In this document: in pieces, positions 7,277 to 12,778 of the stretch
Position numbering within the stretch: position 1 is the first letter of the stretch
Layout of the letters: each line of letters begins with the position of its first letter
DNA from: UBA1479 sp964012715
Lineage (GTDB): Bacteria > Pseudomonadota > Alphaproteobacteria > Rhodospirillales > Casp-alpha2
DNA: 13,867 bases
Direction: 5' to 3'
Assembly: GCA_964012715.1 (NCBI GenBank)
Contig: CAXGUG010000099.1
Coordinates: 1 to 13,867 of the forward strand
Notes under the pieces: generated by a model
What the model was told of the DNA's origin: nothing
What the model saw: the letters and a program-made list of their open reading frames with translations, nothing else
Databases searched by the model: none
Position numbers and translations under genes: made by a program

Positions 7277-7947
7277 TGAAGCTGCTGCTTGTCCGTCACG
7301 GCAATACCTTCACCAGCGATCAAACGCCGGTGCGCGTCGGCGCCAACGAAGATTTGTCCCTGACCGACGAAGGCGAGAACCAGGCCCGCACGATGGCCAC
7401 AGCCCTGAAGACTGCGGGGATCAAACCGGACCTATTCATCGCCGGACCGTTGCAGCGAACGCGCCGCCACGCGACCCTGATCCGCGAAGGATTGGAGTTG
7501 CCGAACGCCGCCGAGATCGAGATCGACCGCAGGTTAACGGAAATCGATTATGGCTCCTGGGGCGGTTTGAGCGACGCCGAAATCGTCGCCCGTTTCGGCC
7601 CCGAGGCCGAACGTGAGCTTCAAGCCTGGGAAAAGGAAAGCCGATGGCCAACGGCGACGGCGACTTGGTCGCCCGGCGGCAAGGCCGTCACGGCGAACGT
7701 GGCCGACCTGACCGCCGAACTTGCGGATCGGCTTCCGCCGGATGGCATCGCGATGGTTTGTTCGTCGAACGGAATTCTGCGCTACTTCCTGGAGATGACG
7801 GCAGAGGGGCTGGCCGCGCATCAGGCTGCAGGGCGCGCCAAGATGTCGACCGGCGCGGCGTCGCTATTGCGGATCGATCAGGGCCGAGCCGATGTTTTAT
7901 TCTGGAACCTCAAAGCAGGACAGCCGGTCCCGACGGCAGGTGATTGA
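7276..7947 (+). CDS. Histidine-phosphatase-family protein (phosphoglycerate-mutase-like) with altered second His
   Basis: 223 aa. The branch-1 phosphatase signature LLVRHGNT gives the phosphorylated His8. GPLQRTRRHATLI supplies the conserved Arg pocket, and LTEIDYGSWGGLSDAEI matches the LxEidfGxWEG region with Glu89. Where the family has a second catalytic His (usually sHGg), the sequence reads CSSNGILRYF, with Asn165. It may hydrolyse a phosphate from a sugar or sugar nucleotide together with the KdsB-like enzyme, or act non-catalytically. Translationally coupled to the preceding gene by a one-base overlap. No signal peptide, cytosolic. Confidence 0.85.
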   Translation: MKLLLVRHGNTFTSDQTPVRVGANEDLSLTDEGENQARTMATALKTAGIKPDLFIAGPLQRTRRHATLIREGLELPNAAEIEIDRRLTEIDYGSWGGLSDAEIVARFGPEAERELQAWEKESRWPTATATWSPGGKAVTANVADLTAELADRLPPDGIAMVCSSNGILRYFLEMTAEGLAAHQAAGRAKMSTGAASLLRIDQGRADVLFWNLKAGQPVPTAGD

Positions 7948-7960
7948 ACACCCACCGCCG

Positions 7961-7977
7961 GGCCGGGAAATCCGGTC
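7961..7977. terminator. Weak hairpin between convergent genes
   Basis: GGCCGG (7961-7966), loop GAAAT, CCGGTC (7972-7977): six pairs including one G-U. It lies in the 42-bp gap between the phosphatase stop and the convergent HhH gene stop. There is no T-run on either side, so a Rho-independent terminator is not established. Confidence 0.25.
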
Positions 7978-7989
7978 ACCCTGAAATCG

Positions 7990-8634
7990 TTATTTCTTGG
8001 ATTTTTTGGCGGCAGCCTTTTTCGGCTTGGCCGCGGCCTTTTTCGGTGCAGGCTTGGCAGCGGCTTTCTTGGCCGCGGGCTTTTTGGCTGCGGGCTTTGC
8101 CGCTGCTTTCTTGGCAGCAGGCTTCTTAGCCGCAGGCTTGGCAGCCGCCTTCTTTGCAGCAGGCTTCTTGGCCGCGGGTTTCTTCGCGGCCGGTTTCGCC
8201 GCGACCTTCTTCGCCGCGGGCTTGGCCGCTGCTTTCTTGGCCGCTGCTTTCTTGGCCGCAGGCTTCTTAGCCGCGGGCTTCTTAGCGACCGGCTTCTTCA
8301 CCGCCGCTTTTTTCGCGGCAGGCTTCGCTGCCGTTTTGGCCGCCGGTTTAGCTGCTACGGTTTTTTTCGCAGCGGGCTTCTTGGCGGCAGGCTTCTTGGC
8401 AGCAGGCTTCGCCGCAGGCTTTTTCGCAATGGGTTTCGCCGCGGGCGCCTTTGCAGCGCGCTTGGCCGCTGCGATCACCGCCTTGGCCCTGGCGGGGCCG
8501 AAGCCGCTCAACGCACCGATCGCCGTCGGCGCTGCCGCCGCAACGGCGTCAACTGTCTTAAAACCACCTTTGGTTAGAACCGCAGCAGCGGCAGGACCGA
8601 TTCCAGTGATATCGGTCAATTGTGGCCCAGCCAT
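7990..8634 (-). CDS. Helix-hairpin-helix protein with long histone H1/AlgP-like Lys-Ala-Pro tail
   Basis: 214 aa from ATG 8632-8634, preceded by AAAGGGGG with 7-nt spacing; an open frame from TTG 8667 is less likely. Residues 1-60 form a compact domain with two helix-hairpin-helix motifs (LTDITGIGPAAAAVLTKGGF and IGALSGFGPARAKAVIAAA), known non-sequence-specific DNA-backbone binders. The remaining 150 or so residues are KPAAKKPAAKK-type repeats ending KKAAAKKSKK, with almost no acidic residue, like the tails of bacterial H1 homologues (AlgP, HctB and BpH1 families). A nucleoid-associated, DNA-compacting or bridging role is inferred. No signal peptide or membrane segment. It stands alone between convergent and upstream units, with its own AT-rich leader. 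Confidence 0.85.
   Translation of the reverse strand: MAGPQLTDITGIGPAAAAVLTKGGFKTVDAVAAAAPTAIGALSGFGPARAKAVIAAAKRAAKAPAAKPIAKKPAAKPAAKKPAAKKPAAKKTVAAKPAAKTAAKPAAKKAAVKKPVAKKPAAKKPAAKKAAAKKAAAKPAAKKVAAKPAAKKPAAKKPAAKKAAAKPAAKKPAAKKAAAKPAAKKPAAKKAAAKPAPKKAAAKPKKAAAKKSKK
8005..8440 (-). repeat. Imperfect tandem repeats encoding KPAAKK units
   Basis: About 430 bp of short imperfect repeats (15 to 18 bp; plus-strand form resembling GCAGGCTTCTTGGCCGCGG) make up the tail region. Synonymous differences between units show they are not fresh duplications, but the many near-identical blocks could recombine or slip and change tail length. Confidence 0.8.
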
Positions 8635-8835
8635 AAGTAAGCCCCCTTTGTTGGTTGAACTCGACAAAGAGTACTCGTCTGCATACGTATTTGAATATGA
8701 CTTTTTTATAAGTTACCGCATAAATAGATATTTTCCGGATGCGGCCCTGAATCCGGTTTTCATTTGCACGGTCAATAGCCTGCGACTCGGCGAACCGGGA
8801 ACACCGATGATCATGCAGCAAAAGGGAAAATCAGC
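8635..8835. promoter_or_regulatory. Leader/promoter region of the HhH gene with inverted repeat
   Basis: A locally AT-rich segment (about 8685-8735) upstream of the minus-strand HhH gene is the likely promoter area. It holds the inverted repeat CCGGAT (8735-8740) and ATCCGG (8751-8756) with a 10-nt spacer, flanked by TTTT on both sides, so it could act as an operator or a weak terminator. I could not assign -35/-10 boxes with confidence. Confidence 0.4.
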
Positions 8836-8853
8836 GGCCTGTGAGGTCAGGCC
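8836..8853 (-). terminator. Probable Rho-independent terminator of the EamA transporter gene
   Basis: GGCCTG (8836-8841), loop of six, CAGGCC (8848-8853): a perfect GC-rich stem directly after the transporter stop. Read on the minus strand, GCTGATTTTCCCTTTT follows. The short stem and interrupted T-run make it a moderate call. Confidence 0.45.
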
Positions 8854-8865
8854 TGTGACGTCAGG
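8838..8865. repeat. 14-bp tandem repeat at the transporter stop codon
   Basis: CCTGTGAGGTCAGG (8838-8851) is followed directly by CCTGTGACGTCAGG (8852-8865), one mismatch. The second copy contains the stop codon of the transporter and the palindrome TGACGTCA; the first forms most of the terminator stem. Confidence 0.8.
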
Positions 8866-9769
8866 CCCGGCTGAGGATCAGGATCAGAATGGCGGCGATG
8901 ATCAGGCCGATGCCGATCACTTCCAGACGGGTGACCTTTTCCTTGAAGAAGAAAATCGACGCCGCGAAAGTGAAGACCAATTCGATCTGACCGAGCGCCC
9001 GCACATAGGCCGCGTTCTGCATGGTGAAGGCCAGGAACCAAGCGACGGACCCGGCCATCCCGACAGCGCCGACAGCCGCCGACCATTTCCAATGGACGAA
9101 CACGGCCTTCAGCGTCGGAGCTTCCTTCCACGCAATGTAGCTGCCCATGGCGACGGTTTGGATCGCCAACGACACCGCCAGGGTGAAGGCGACCGTCATC
9201 GCCAGGTCATCCCATTTCAACGACAGCGCCGCCCCCCGGAAGAACACCACCGACGCCCCCAGGAACGCGCCGCAGACCAATCCGATCAGCGTCGGCTTTT
9301 CCGTCACCCCCGCAACAAGGGCGGACAACGAAACCTTTGACTGTCCCGCCGACAACACGACGACGCCGACACCCGCCAGGGCGATTGCCGCGGCGGCCAT
9401 GGCCGTGACCGTATCGCCAAGGATCAAGAAGCCCAAGATCGCGACCTGGAAGACCTCGGTCTTGGAGAACGTGGTGCCGACGGCGAAATTGCGAAACTGA
9501 AAGAGGTGCAGCAGCAAGACCGTGAAGATGATCTGACTGGCCCCACCCAGAACGCAATACATCAGGAAGGTGTTGTTGAACTCGGGAAACGCCTTTTCAC
9601 CGAAGGTATGCAGCGCCCATAGGTAAACGACCGAGAACGGCAGAGCGTAAAGGAACCTGACATATGCCGCCCCAAGGGTCGAAAGCCGCCCCTTCAAATG
9701 TTTCTGCAATGCGGAGCGGGCATTCTGAAGGAATGCCGCCAGAACGGTAATCGGGATCCAGAGTTCCAT
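8861..9769 (-). CDS. EamA/DMT-family transporter, 10 membrane helices
   Basis: 302 aa, standard length for two-EamA-repeat transporters of the drug/metabolite superfamily (inner membrane). About ten hydrophobic helices are visible, beginning WIPITVLAAFL and ending VIGIGLIIAAILILILSRA. The two halves each end with the typical pattern: FSKTEVFQVAILGFLILGD in the first and LGQIELVFTFAASIFFFKEK in the second (the latter the EamA helix-9/10 signature with an acidic residue and a following FKEK). The substrate cannot be read; amino acids, sugars or metabolites are all possible. The ATG at 9767-9769 is the only reasonable start, yet no ribosome site precedes it: an in-frame TAA is close upstream. 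A palindrome lies 55-75 bp upstream. Confidence 0.88.
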   Translation of the reverse strand: MELWIPITVLAAFLQNARSALQKHLKGRLSTLGAAYVRFLYALPFSVVYLWALHTFGEKAFPEFNNTFLMYCVLGGASQIIFTVLLLHLFQFRNFAVGTTFSKTEVFQVAILGFLILGDTVTAMAAAAIALAGVGVVVLSAGQSKVSLSALVAGVTEKPTLIGLVCGAFLGASVVFFRGAALSLKWDDLAMTVAFTLAVSLAIQTVAMGSYIAWKEAPTLKAVFVHWKWSAAVGAVGMAGSVAWFLAFTMQNAAYVRALGQIELVFTFAASIFFFKEKVTRLEVIGIGLIIAAILILILSRA

Positions 9770-9823
9770 GGAAAGTAGGCCTAGCTGCGGTTGGGGAAAC
9801 CATCTTTACCCCCTTTAACAAGG

Positions 9824-9843
9824 ATGGAAAGTACTCTTTCCAT
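9824..9843. promoter_or_regulatory. Perfect 20-bp palindrome upstream of the EamA transporter
   Basis: ATGGAAAG (9824-9831), TACT, CTTTCCAT (9836-9843). The same half-site ATGGAAAG recurs at 9768-9775, over the transporter start codon, 56 bp away. This arrangement suggests a regulator operator controlling the transporter, possibly with a second half-site; no gene for such a regulator is in the window. Confidence 0.5.
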
Positions 9844-9942
9844 TTTGACGGACTCACAACTCCCGAACTTTTCTCGACTGAAAGTAAGGCCAAATAAGAT
9901 ATGTCTAATTATGACACTTATATGATTTTACATATAATTTTA

Positions 9943-9970
9943 TTGCTAGTTTGCATAAAATAGTGATAAT
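9943..9970 (+). promoter_or_regulatory. Possible sigma70-type promoter for the small plus-strand genes
   Basis: TTGCTA (9943-9948), 16-bp spacer, GATAAT (9965-9970) in an AT-rich stretch upstream of the small genes. Both boxes match the consensus TTGACA and TATAAT in four or five of six positions. Inferred only. Confidence 0.35.
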
Positions 9971-10018
9971 CAATCGCATGTTGCGCCTGCGAAATCATAA
10001 AGAGTAATGCAGGAGTAC

Positions 10019-10225
10019 ATGAGCCCCCAGACAAAGGGGGCAACCGTTTCAAAGGGTACTGACACCGTTCCGAAGGCGCGACCCTATGGGGGGGAGTTGC
10101 CGCCGGATCCTTGCGAAGTGGAATGGAGCATGGCCGCTTTAAGCGTTTTCAAAAGTCTTCCGACGTCCGTCATCCGCGCACCCGCAGCCCAGTACAGTGC
10201 GAGGACAGATCATGCCAACGCCTGA
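10019..10225 (+). CDS. Possible small protein, unsupported family
   Basis: An open frame of 68 codons from ATG 10019 (an alternative ATG at 10007 adds four). It contains proline, threonine and charged residues (KGATVSKGTDTVPKARPYGG) and no recognisable domain. GGAG at 10012-10015 is only 3 nt from ATG 10019, too close for a good ribosome site. The hairpin GCCCCC/GGGGGC sits right at its start. Third-position GC is only moderate. It overlaps the start of the next gene by 14 bp. It could equally be untranslated leader RNA. Confidence 0.25.
   Translation: MSPQTKGATVSKGTDTVPKARPYGGELPPDPCEVEWSMAALSVFKSLPTSVIRAPAAQYSARTDHANA
10023..10041 (+). other. Strong GC hairpin in the leader of the small genes
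   Basis: GCCCCC (10023-10028), loop AGACAAA, GGGGGC (10036-10041): six G-C pairs. It is about 50 nt after the possible promoter. No T-run follows, so it is not a classical terminator; it may be an RNA structure at the 5' end of the transcript. Confidence 0.5.
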
Positions 10226-10448
10226 TCTCGTCGTCTTACGGTCGAAAAACGACCCGGATCTGTACATCATCACGGAACGAAGCCGATATCGCGCGGCGGT
10301 CGATACATTTCATGACAGCGACCCCGACGATAGCCTGCTTCATGTCCAACCTGATCGGGCGGAAGGCATTCTTCGCGGCATCGTCAATCTGACCGCTGTC
10401 GTCGATACCATCGCGGTGAAAGGCTTGTACCGACACCGCACAGGATAA
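10212..10448 (+). CDS. Small hypothetical protein (78 aa)
   Basis: Starts at ATG 10212 with GAGG about 8 nt upstream, a better start than the in-frame ATG 10197. The protein is soluble and charged (MPTPDLVVLRSKNDPDLYII at the start; ILRGIVNLTAVVDTIAVKGL towards the end) with no signal peptide or membrane helix. The alternation of predicted strands and helices suggests a folded small domain, but I recognise no family. The next gene lies 77 bp downstream on the same strand, so they may share a transcript. Confidence 0.55.
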   Translation: MPTPDLVVLRSKNDPDLYIITERSRYRAAVDTFHDSDPDDSLLHVQPDRAEGILRGIVNLTAVVDTIAVKGLYRHRTG

Positions 10449-10525
10449 GACGCAGACCAAGGAGGACGTCGATCCAGCCGGAGTACCTTTGAGGGAAGGG
10501 GGGGCACGATCGAGGATGTCTTTTC

Positions 10526-10996
10526 GTGAAGTTCTACAAGAGCCTTGCCATCGCCGGAGGAATGACCGGCGCTGTGCTAGGCGCGGTCGTGTTGACGGGC
10601 TTGATGACGAATGATCAGGTCTCCATCGACAGCATCGGCGCCGGGCAACCACAAAACCTTCGCATTCAAACGATCCCCATACGCCTGGGCGGATACGGCC
10701 TGAAGCGTAAAGGAGAGGCCGCGAGCGAGATCGTCCTTCTGTCGATTGCGCTCCGCGTCAACAGCCCGCAAGACAAGCAAATCGTCTGCCGGTTGGCGCC
10801 GCGGCTGATCGCAACGGTCACCCAGGATGTCGGCCTGCGCTACGAAGATTCCGAAACACTGCAGGCCGACCTGCAAGCCGCCCTGCCCCGCCACCTTCGG
10901 ACCCGCTTCAATCACGCCCTCAAGGGGAACCTGATCCAGGGCGTCATCATCAAACGCGTGCCTCCCGGATCGCCGCCGCCACGCAGTTCGTGCTGA
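10526..10996 (+). CDS. Membrane-anchored hypothetical protein, FliL-like in pattern
   Basis: 156 aa from GTG 10526, with GAGG about 10 nt upstream. Residues 1-27 form a signal anchor (KFYKSLAIAGGMTGAVLGAV). The exported part has a beta strand IVLLSIALRVNS, a helix DKQIVCRLAPRLIATVTQDV, a helix around LQADLQAALPRHLRTRFNHA, and a strand LIQGVIIKRVPP. That strand-helix-helix-strand order and the motif placement resemble the periplasmic domain of FliL (the stomatin-like flagellar stator-associated protein), but the typical flagellar gene context is missing and identity looks low. It ends with a Pro/Ser-rich tail and a final Cys. Function unassigned; periplasm-facing inner-membrane location is inferred. 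Confidence 0.6.
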   Translation: MKFYKSLAIAGGMTGAVLGAVVLTGLMTNDQVSIDSIGAGQPQNLRIQTIPIRLGGYGLKRKGEAASEIVLLSIALRVNSPQDKQIVCRLAPRLIATVTQDVGLRYEDSETLQADLQAALPRHLRTRFNHALKGNLIQGVIIKRVPPGSPPPRSSC

Positions 10997-11050
10997 TCTT
11001 TCCGTGCGCCGTCCGTGCCGCGCGTTTGCGGACCGATGCGCCGGGTGATA

Positions 11051-11080
11051 TCTGTTGATGCAATAAAACAAATCAACAGA
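11051..11080. promoter_or_regulatory. Inverted repeat (9-bp arms) just upstream of the acyl-CoA synthetase ribosome site
   Basis: TCTGTTGAT (11051-11059), 12-nt AT-rich spacer, ATCAACAGA (11072-11080), perfect arms. The right arm is followed at once by the ribosome site GGGAG. It could be an operator for a TetR- or GntR-type repressor, or an RNA hairpin that affects access to the ribosome site. No regulator gene is adjacent. Confidence 0.6.
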
Positions 11081-11095
11081 GGGAGCATCCAACCC

Positions 11096-12778
11096 ATGAA
11101 CGGGTCGGAAGACATCTTTGACCGCGACCTGGGCCCCACGCCCGCCAATCATCAACCGCAGACCCCCTTGTCATTCTTGTCTTGGGCGGCATCGGTCTAT
11201 CCGGAGCGCACCGCGGCCATTCATGGCCAGCGCCGAATTTCCTATGGCGAGATGATGGCCCGCTGCCGCCGGCTGGCCGGGGCCCTGGCGGCGCGCGGCA
11301 TCGGGCGGGGAGACGCCGTCTCGGTCATGGGCGCGAATACGCCCGAATTGCTGGAATGCCACTTTGGCGTGCCGCTGTCCGGGGCGGTGCTGAACGCGCT
11401 GAACACGCGCCTCGACGCAGCGAACATTGCGTTCATATTGGAACATGCGGAAAGCAAGCTGCTGTTGACCGACCGGGAACACGCCCCGGTGATCAAGGAA
11501 GCGCTGGCCAAGCTCGGCCGCAAAATCCCGGTGGTCGACATCGACGATCCGGAAACCGAAGCCCAGGGCGGCACCCGGGGCGAGCACCTGGGCGAGATGG
11601 ATTATGAAGCCTTGTTGGCGACGGGCGATCCGGACTTCCCCTATCTTCCGCCCGACGACGAGTGGCAGGCCATCAGCCTGAACTATACTTCGGGCACCAC
11701 CGGCAACCCGAAAGGCGTGGTCTACCACCACCGCGGGGCCTTTATCACCGCCATGGGCGGGGCCCTGGTGTCGAAGCTCGACCGCCATTCGCGCTATCTC
11801 TGGACCCTGCCGATGTTCCATTGCAACGGCTGGAGCTACCCCTGGTCGGTTACCGCGGCGGCGGGCGCGCATGTTTGCCTGCGCCGGGTCGACCCGGCCC
11901 TGATCTTCCCGATGATCGCCGAGCATGGCGTGACCCATATGTGTGGTGCTCCGATCGTCCTGAACATGCTGATCCATGCCCCGGACGAGGTAAAAACCGA
12001 ATTCGCGCAACAGGTGCAGGTCTTCACCGGTGGTGCCGCGCCGCCAAGCGCCGTGATCGAAGGCATGGAGAAGATGGGCTTCAACGTGACCCATCTGTAC
12101 GGCCTGACGGAATCCTACGGCCCCTCGACCTATTGCGCCTGGCAGGACGACTGGGACGGTCTGAGCCGCGACCAGCAGGCGGCCAAGATCGGGCGCGCCG
12201 GGGTGCGTTATCCCTCGGTGTTCGATCAGACCGTGATGAACCCGGATACCATGCAGCCCGTTCCCGCCGACGGAGAAACGATGGGCGAGATCATGCTGCG
12301 CGGCAATACCATCATGAAGGGCTACCTAAAAAATCCTGAAGCGACCGAGGCCGCGTTCAAGGGCGGCTGGTTCCATACCGGCGACCTGGCGGTGCTGCAC
12401 CCGGACGGTTATGTCGAGATCAAGGACCGGTCCAAGGACATCATCATTTCCGGCGGCGAAAACATCTCGTCCCTGGAAATCGAAGAATGCCTCTACAAGC
12501 ACCCACAAGTCATGGAAGCCGCCGTCGTCGCCAAACCGGACGACAAATGGGGCGAGACGCCCTGCGCCTTCGTGACCCTGAAGCCCGGCGCGGAAGACAC
12601 CGTCGATGCACGCTCGATCATCGATTGGTGCCGATCCCATATGGCCCACTTCAAGGCGCCGCGCCATGTCGTGTTCGGCCCCTTGCCGAAAACATCGACC
12701 GGCAAAATCCAGAAATTCGTCCTGCGCGACCGCGCCACTGCCCCCGACCCCCAATCCGCCTCGGAGACCGCCCAATGA
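11096..12778 (+). CDS. Acyl-CoA synthetase (AMP-forming, ANL superfamily)
   Basis: 560 aa. Converts a carboxylic acid, ATP and CoA to acyl-CoA, AMP and PPi in the cytosol. Adenylation motifs in order: P-loop YTSGTTGNPKG (about 197-207), LYGLTESYGP (about 333), GGWFHTGDLAV (about 423), KDRSKDIIISGGENISSLEI (about 443-462) and the C-terminal PKTSTGKIQK (about 530-539), with the catalytic Lys. The N terminus, with PANHQPQTPLSFLSWAASVY, is typical of the medium-chain/DmdB-like branch. The precise acid cannot be read. ATG 11096 is chosen because GGGAG lies 10 nt upstream and it leaves the inverted repeat in the leader; the frame is open to ATG 11015. ATGA overlap with the next gene (start 12775) indicates an operon. 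Confidence 0.9.
   Translation: MNGSEDIFDRDLGPTPANHQPQTPLSFLSWAASVYPERTAAIHGQRRISYGEMMARCRRLAGALAARGIGRGDAVSVMGANTPELLECHFGVPLSGAVLNALNTRLDAANIAFILEHAESKLLLTDREHAPVIKEALAKLGRKIPVVDIDDPETEAQGGTRGEHLGEMDYEALLATGDPDFPYLPPDDEWQAISLNYTSGTTGNPKGVVYHHRGAFITAMGGALVSKLDRHSRYLWTLPMFHCNGWSYPWSVTAAAGAHVCLRRVDPALIFPMIAEHGVTHMCGAPIVLNMLIHAPDEVKTEFAQQVQVFTGGAAPPSAVIEGMEKMGFNVTHLYGLTESYGPSTYCAWQDDWDGLSRDQQAAKIGRAGVRYPSVFDQTVMNPDTMQPVPADGETMGEIMLRGNTIMKGYLKNPEATEAAFKGGWFHTGDLAVLHPDGYVEIKDRSKDIIISGGENISSLEIEECLYKHPQVMEAAVVAKPDDKWGETPCAFVTLKPGAEDTVDARSIIDWCRSHMAHFKAPRHVVFGPLPKTSTGKIQKFVLRDRATAPDPQSASETAQ

Larger units (their letters stand above)
9770..10211. other. AT-rich intergenic region with divergent transcription signals
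   Basis: About 440 bp without an assured gene. From about 9880 to 10005 base composition drops far below the GC-rich surroundings (TATATGATTTTACATATAAT and similar). It must hold the promoters of the minus-strand transporter and the plus-strand small genes. Visible elements are the 20-bp palindrome at 9824, a possible sigma70-type promoter at 9943-9970, and a strong GC hairpin at 10023-10041. From 10019 on, a 68-codon frame with moderate coding look overlaps the next gene (listed separately). Confidence 0.6.

Noticed and set aside
8857..8864. TGACGTCA palindrome resembling a CRE site
   Set aside because: An 8-bp palindrome produced within the tandem repeat at a stop codon; no bacterial regulator is implied.
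7997..9340. 447-codon plus-strand frame rich in Ala, Phe, Leu and Gly
   Set aside because: It is the antisense of the KPAAKK repeat gene and then of the EamA transporter. Its composition (AAGFLAAGF) is what reverse-complemented Lys/Ala codons give, and both minus-strand genes are well supported.
9961..9980. Fur-box-like TGATAATCAAT
   Set aside because: Only the left half fits the Fur consensus, and the right half is broken; the same bases are better explained as a -10 box.
10007..10120. Possible riboswitch in the leader of the small genes
   Set aside because: There is a strong hairpin but I could match none of the conserved cores I checked from memory (TPP, FMN, cobalamin, glycine, guanidine, SAM-II). 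A covariance-model search would decide.
11171..12094. 307-codon minus-strand frame inside the acyl-CoA synthetase gene
   Set aside because: Antisense to a gene with all ANL motifs; no recognisable domain and only a by-product of high GC.
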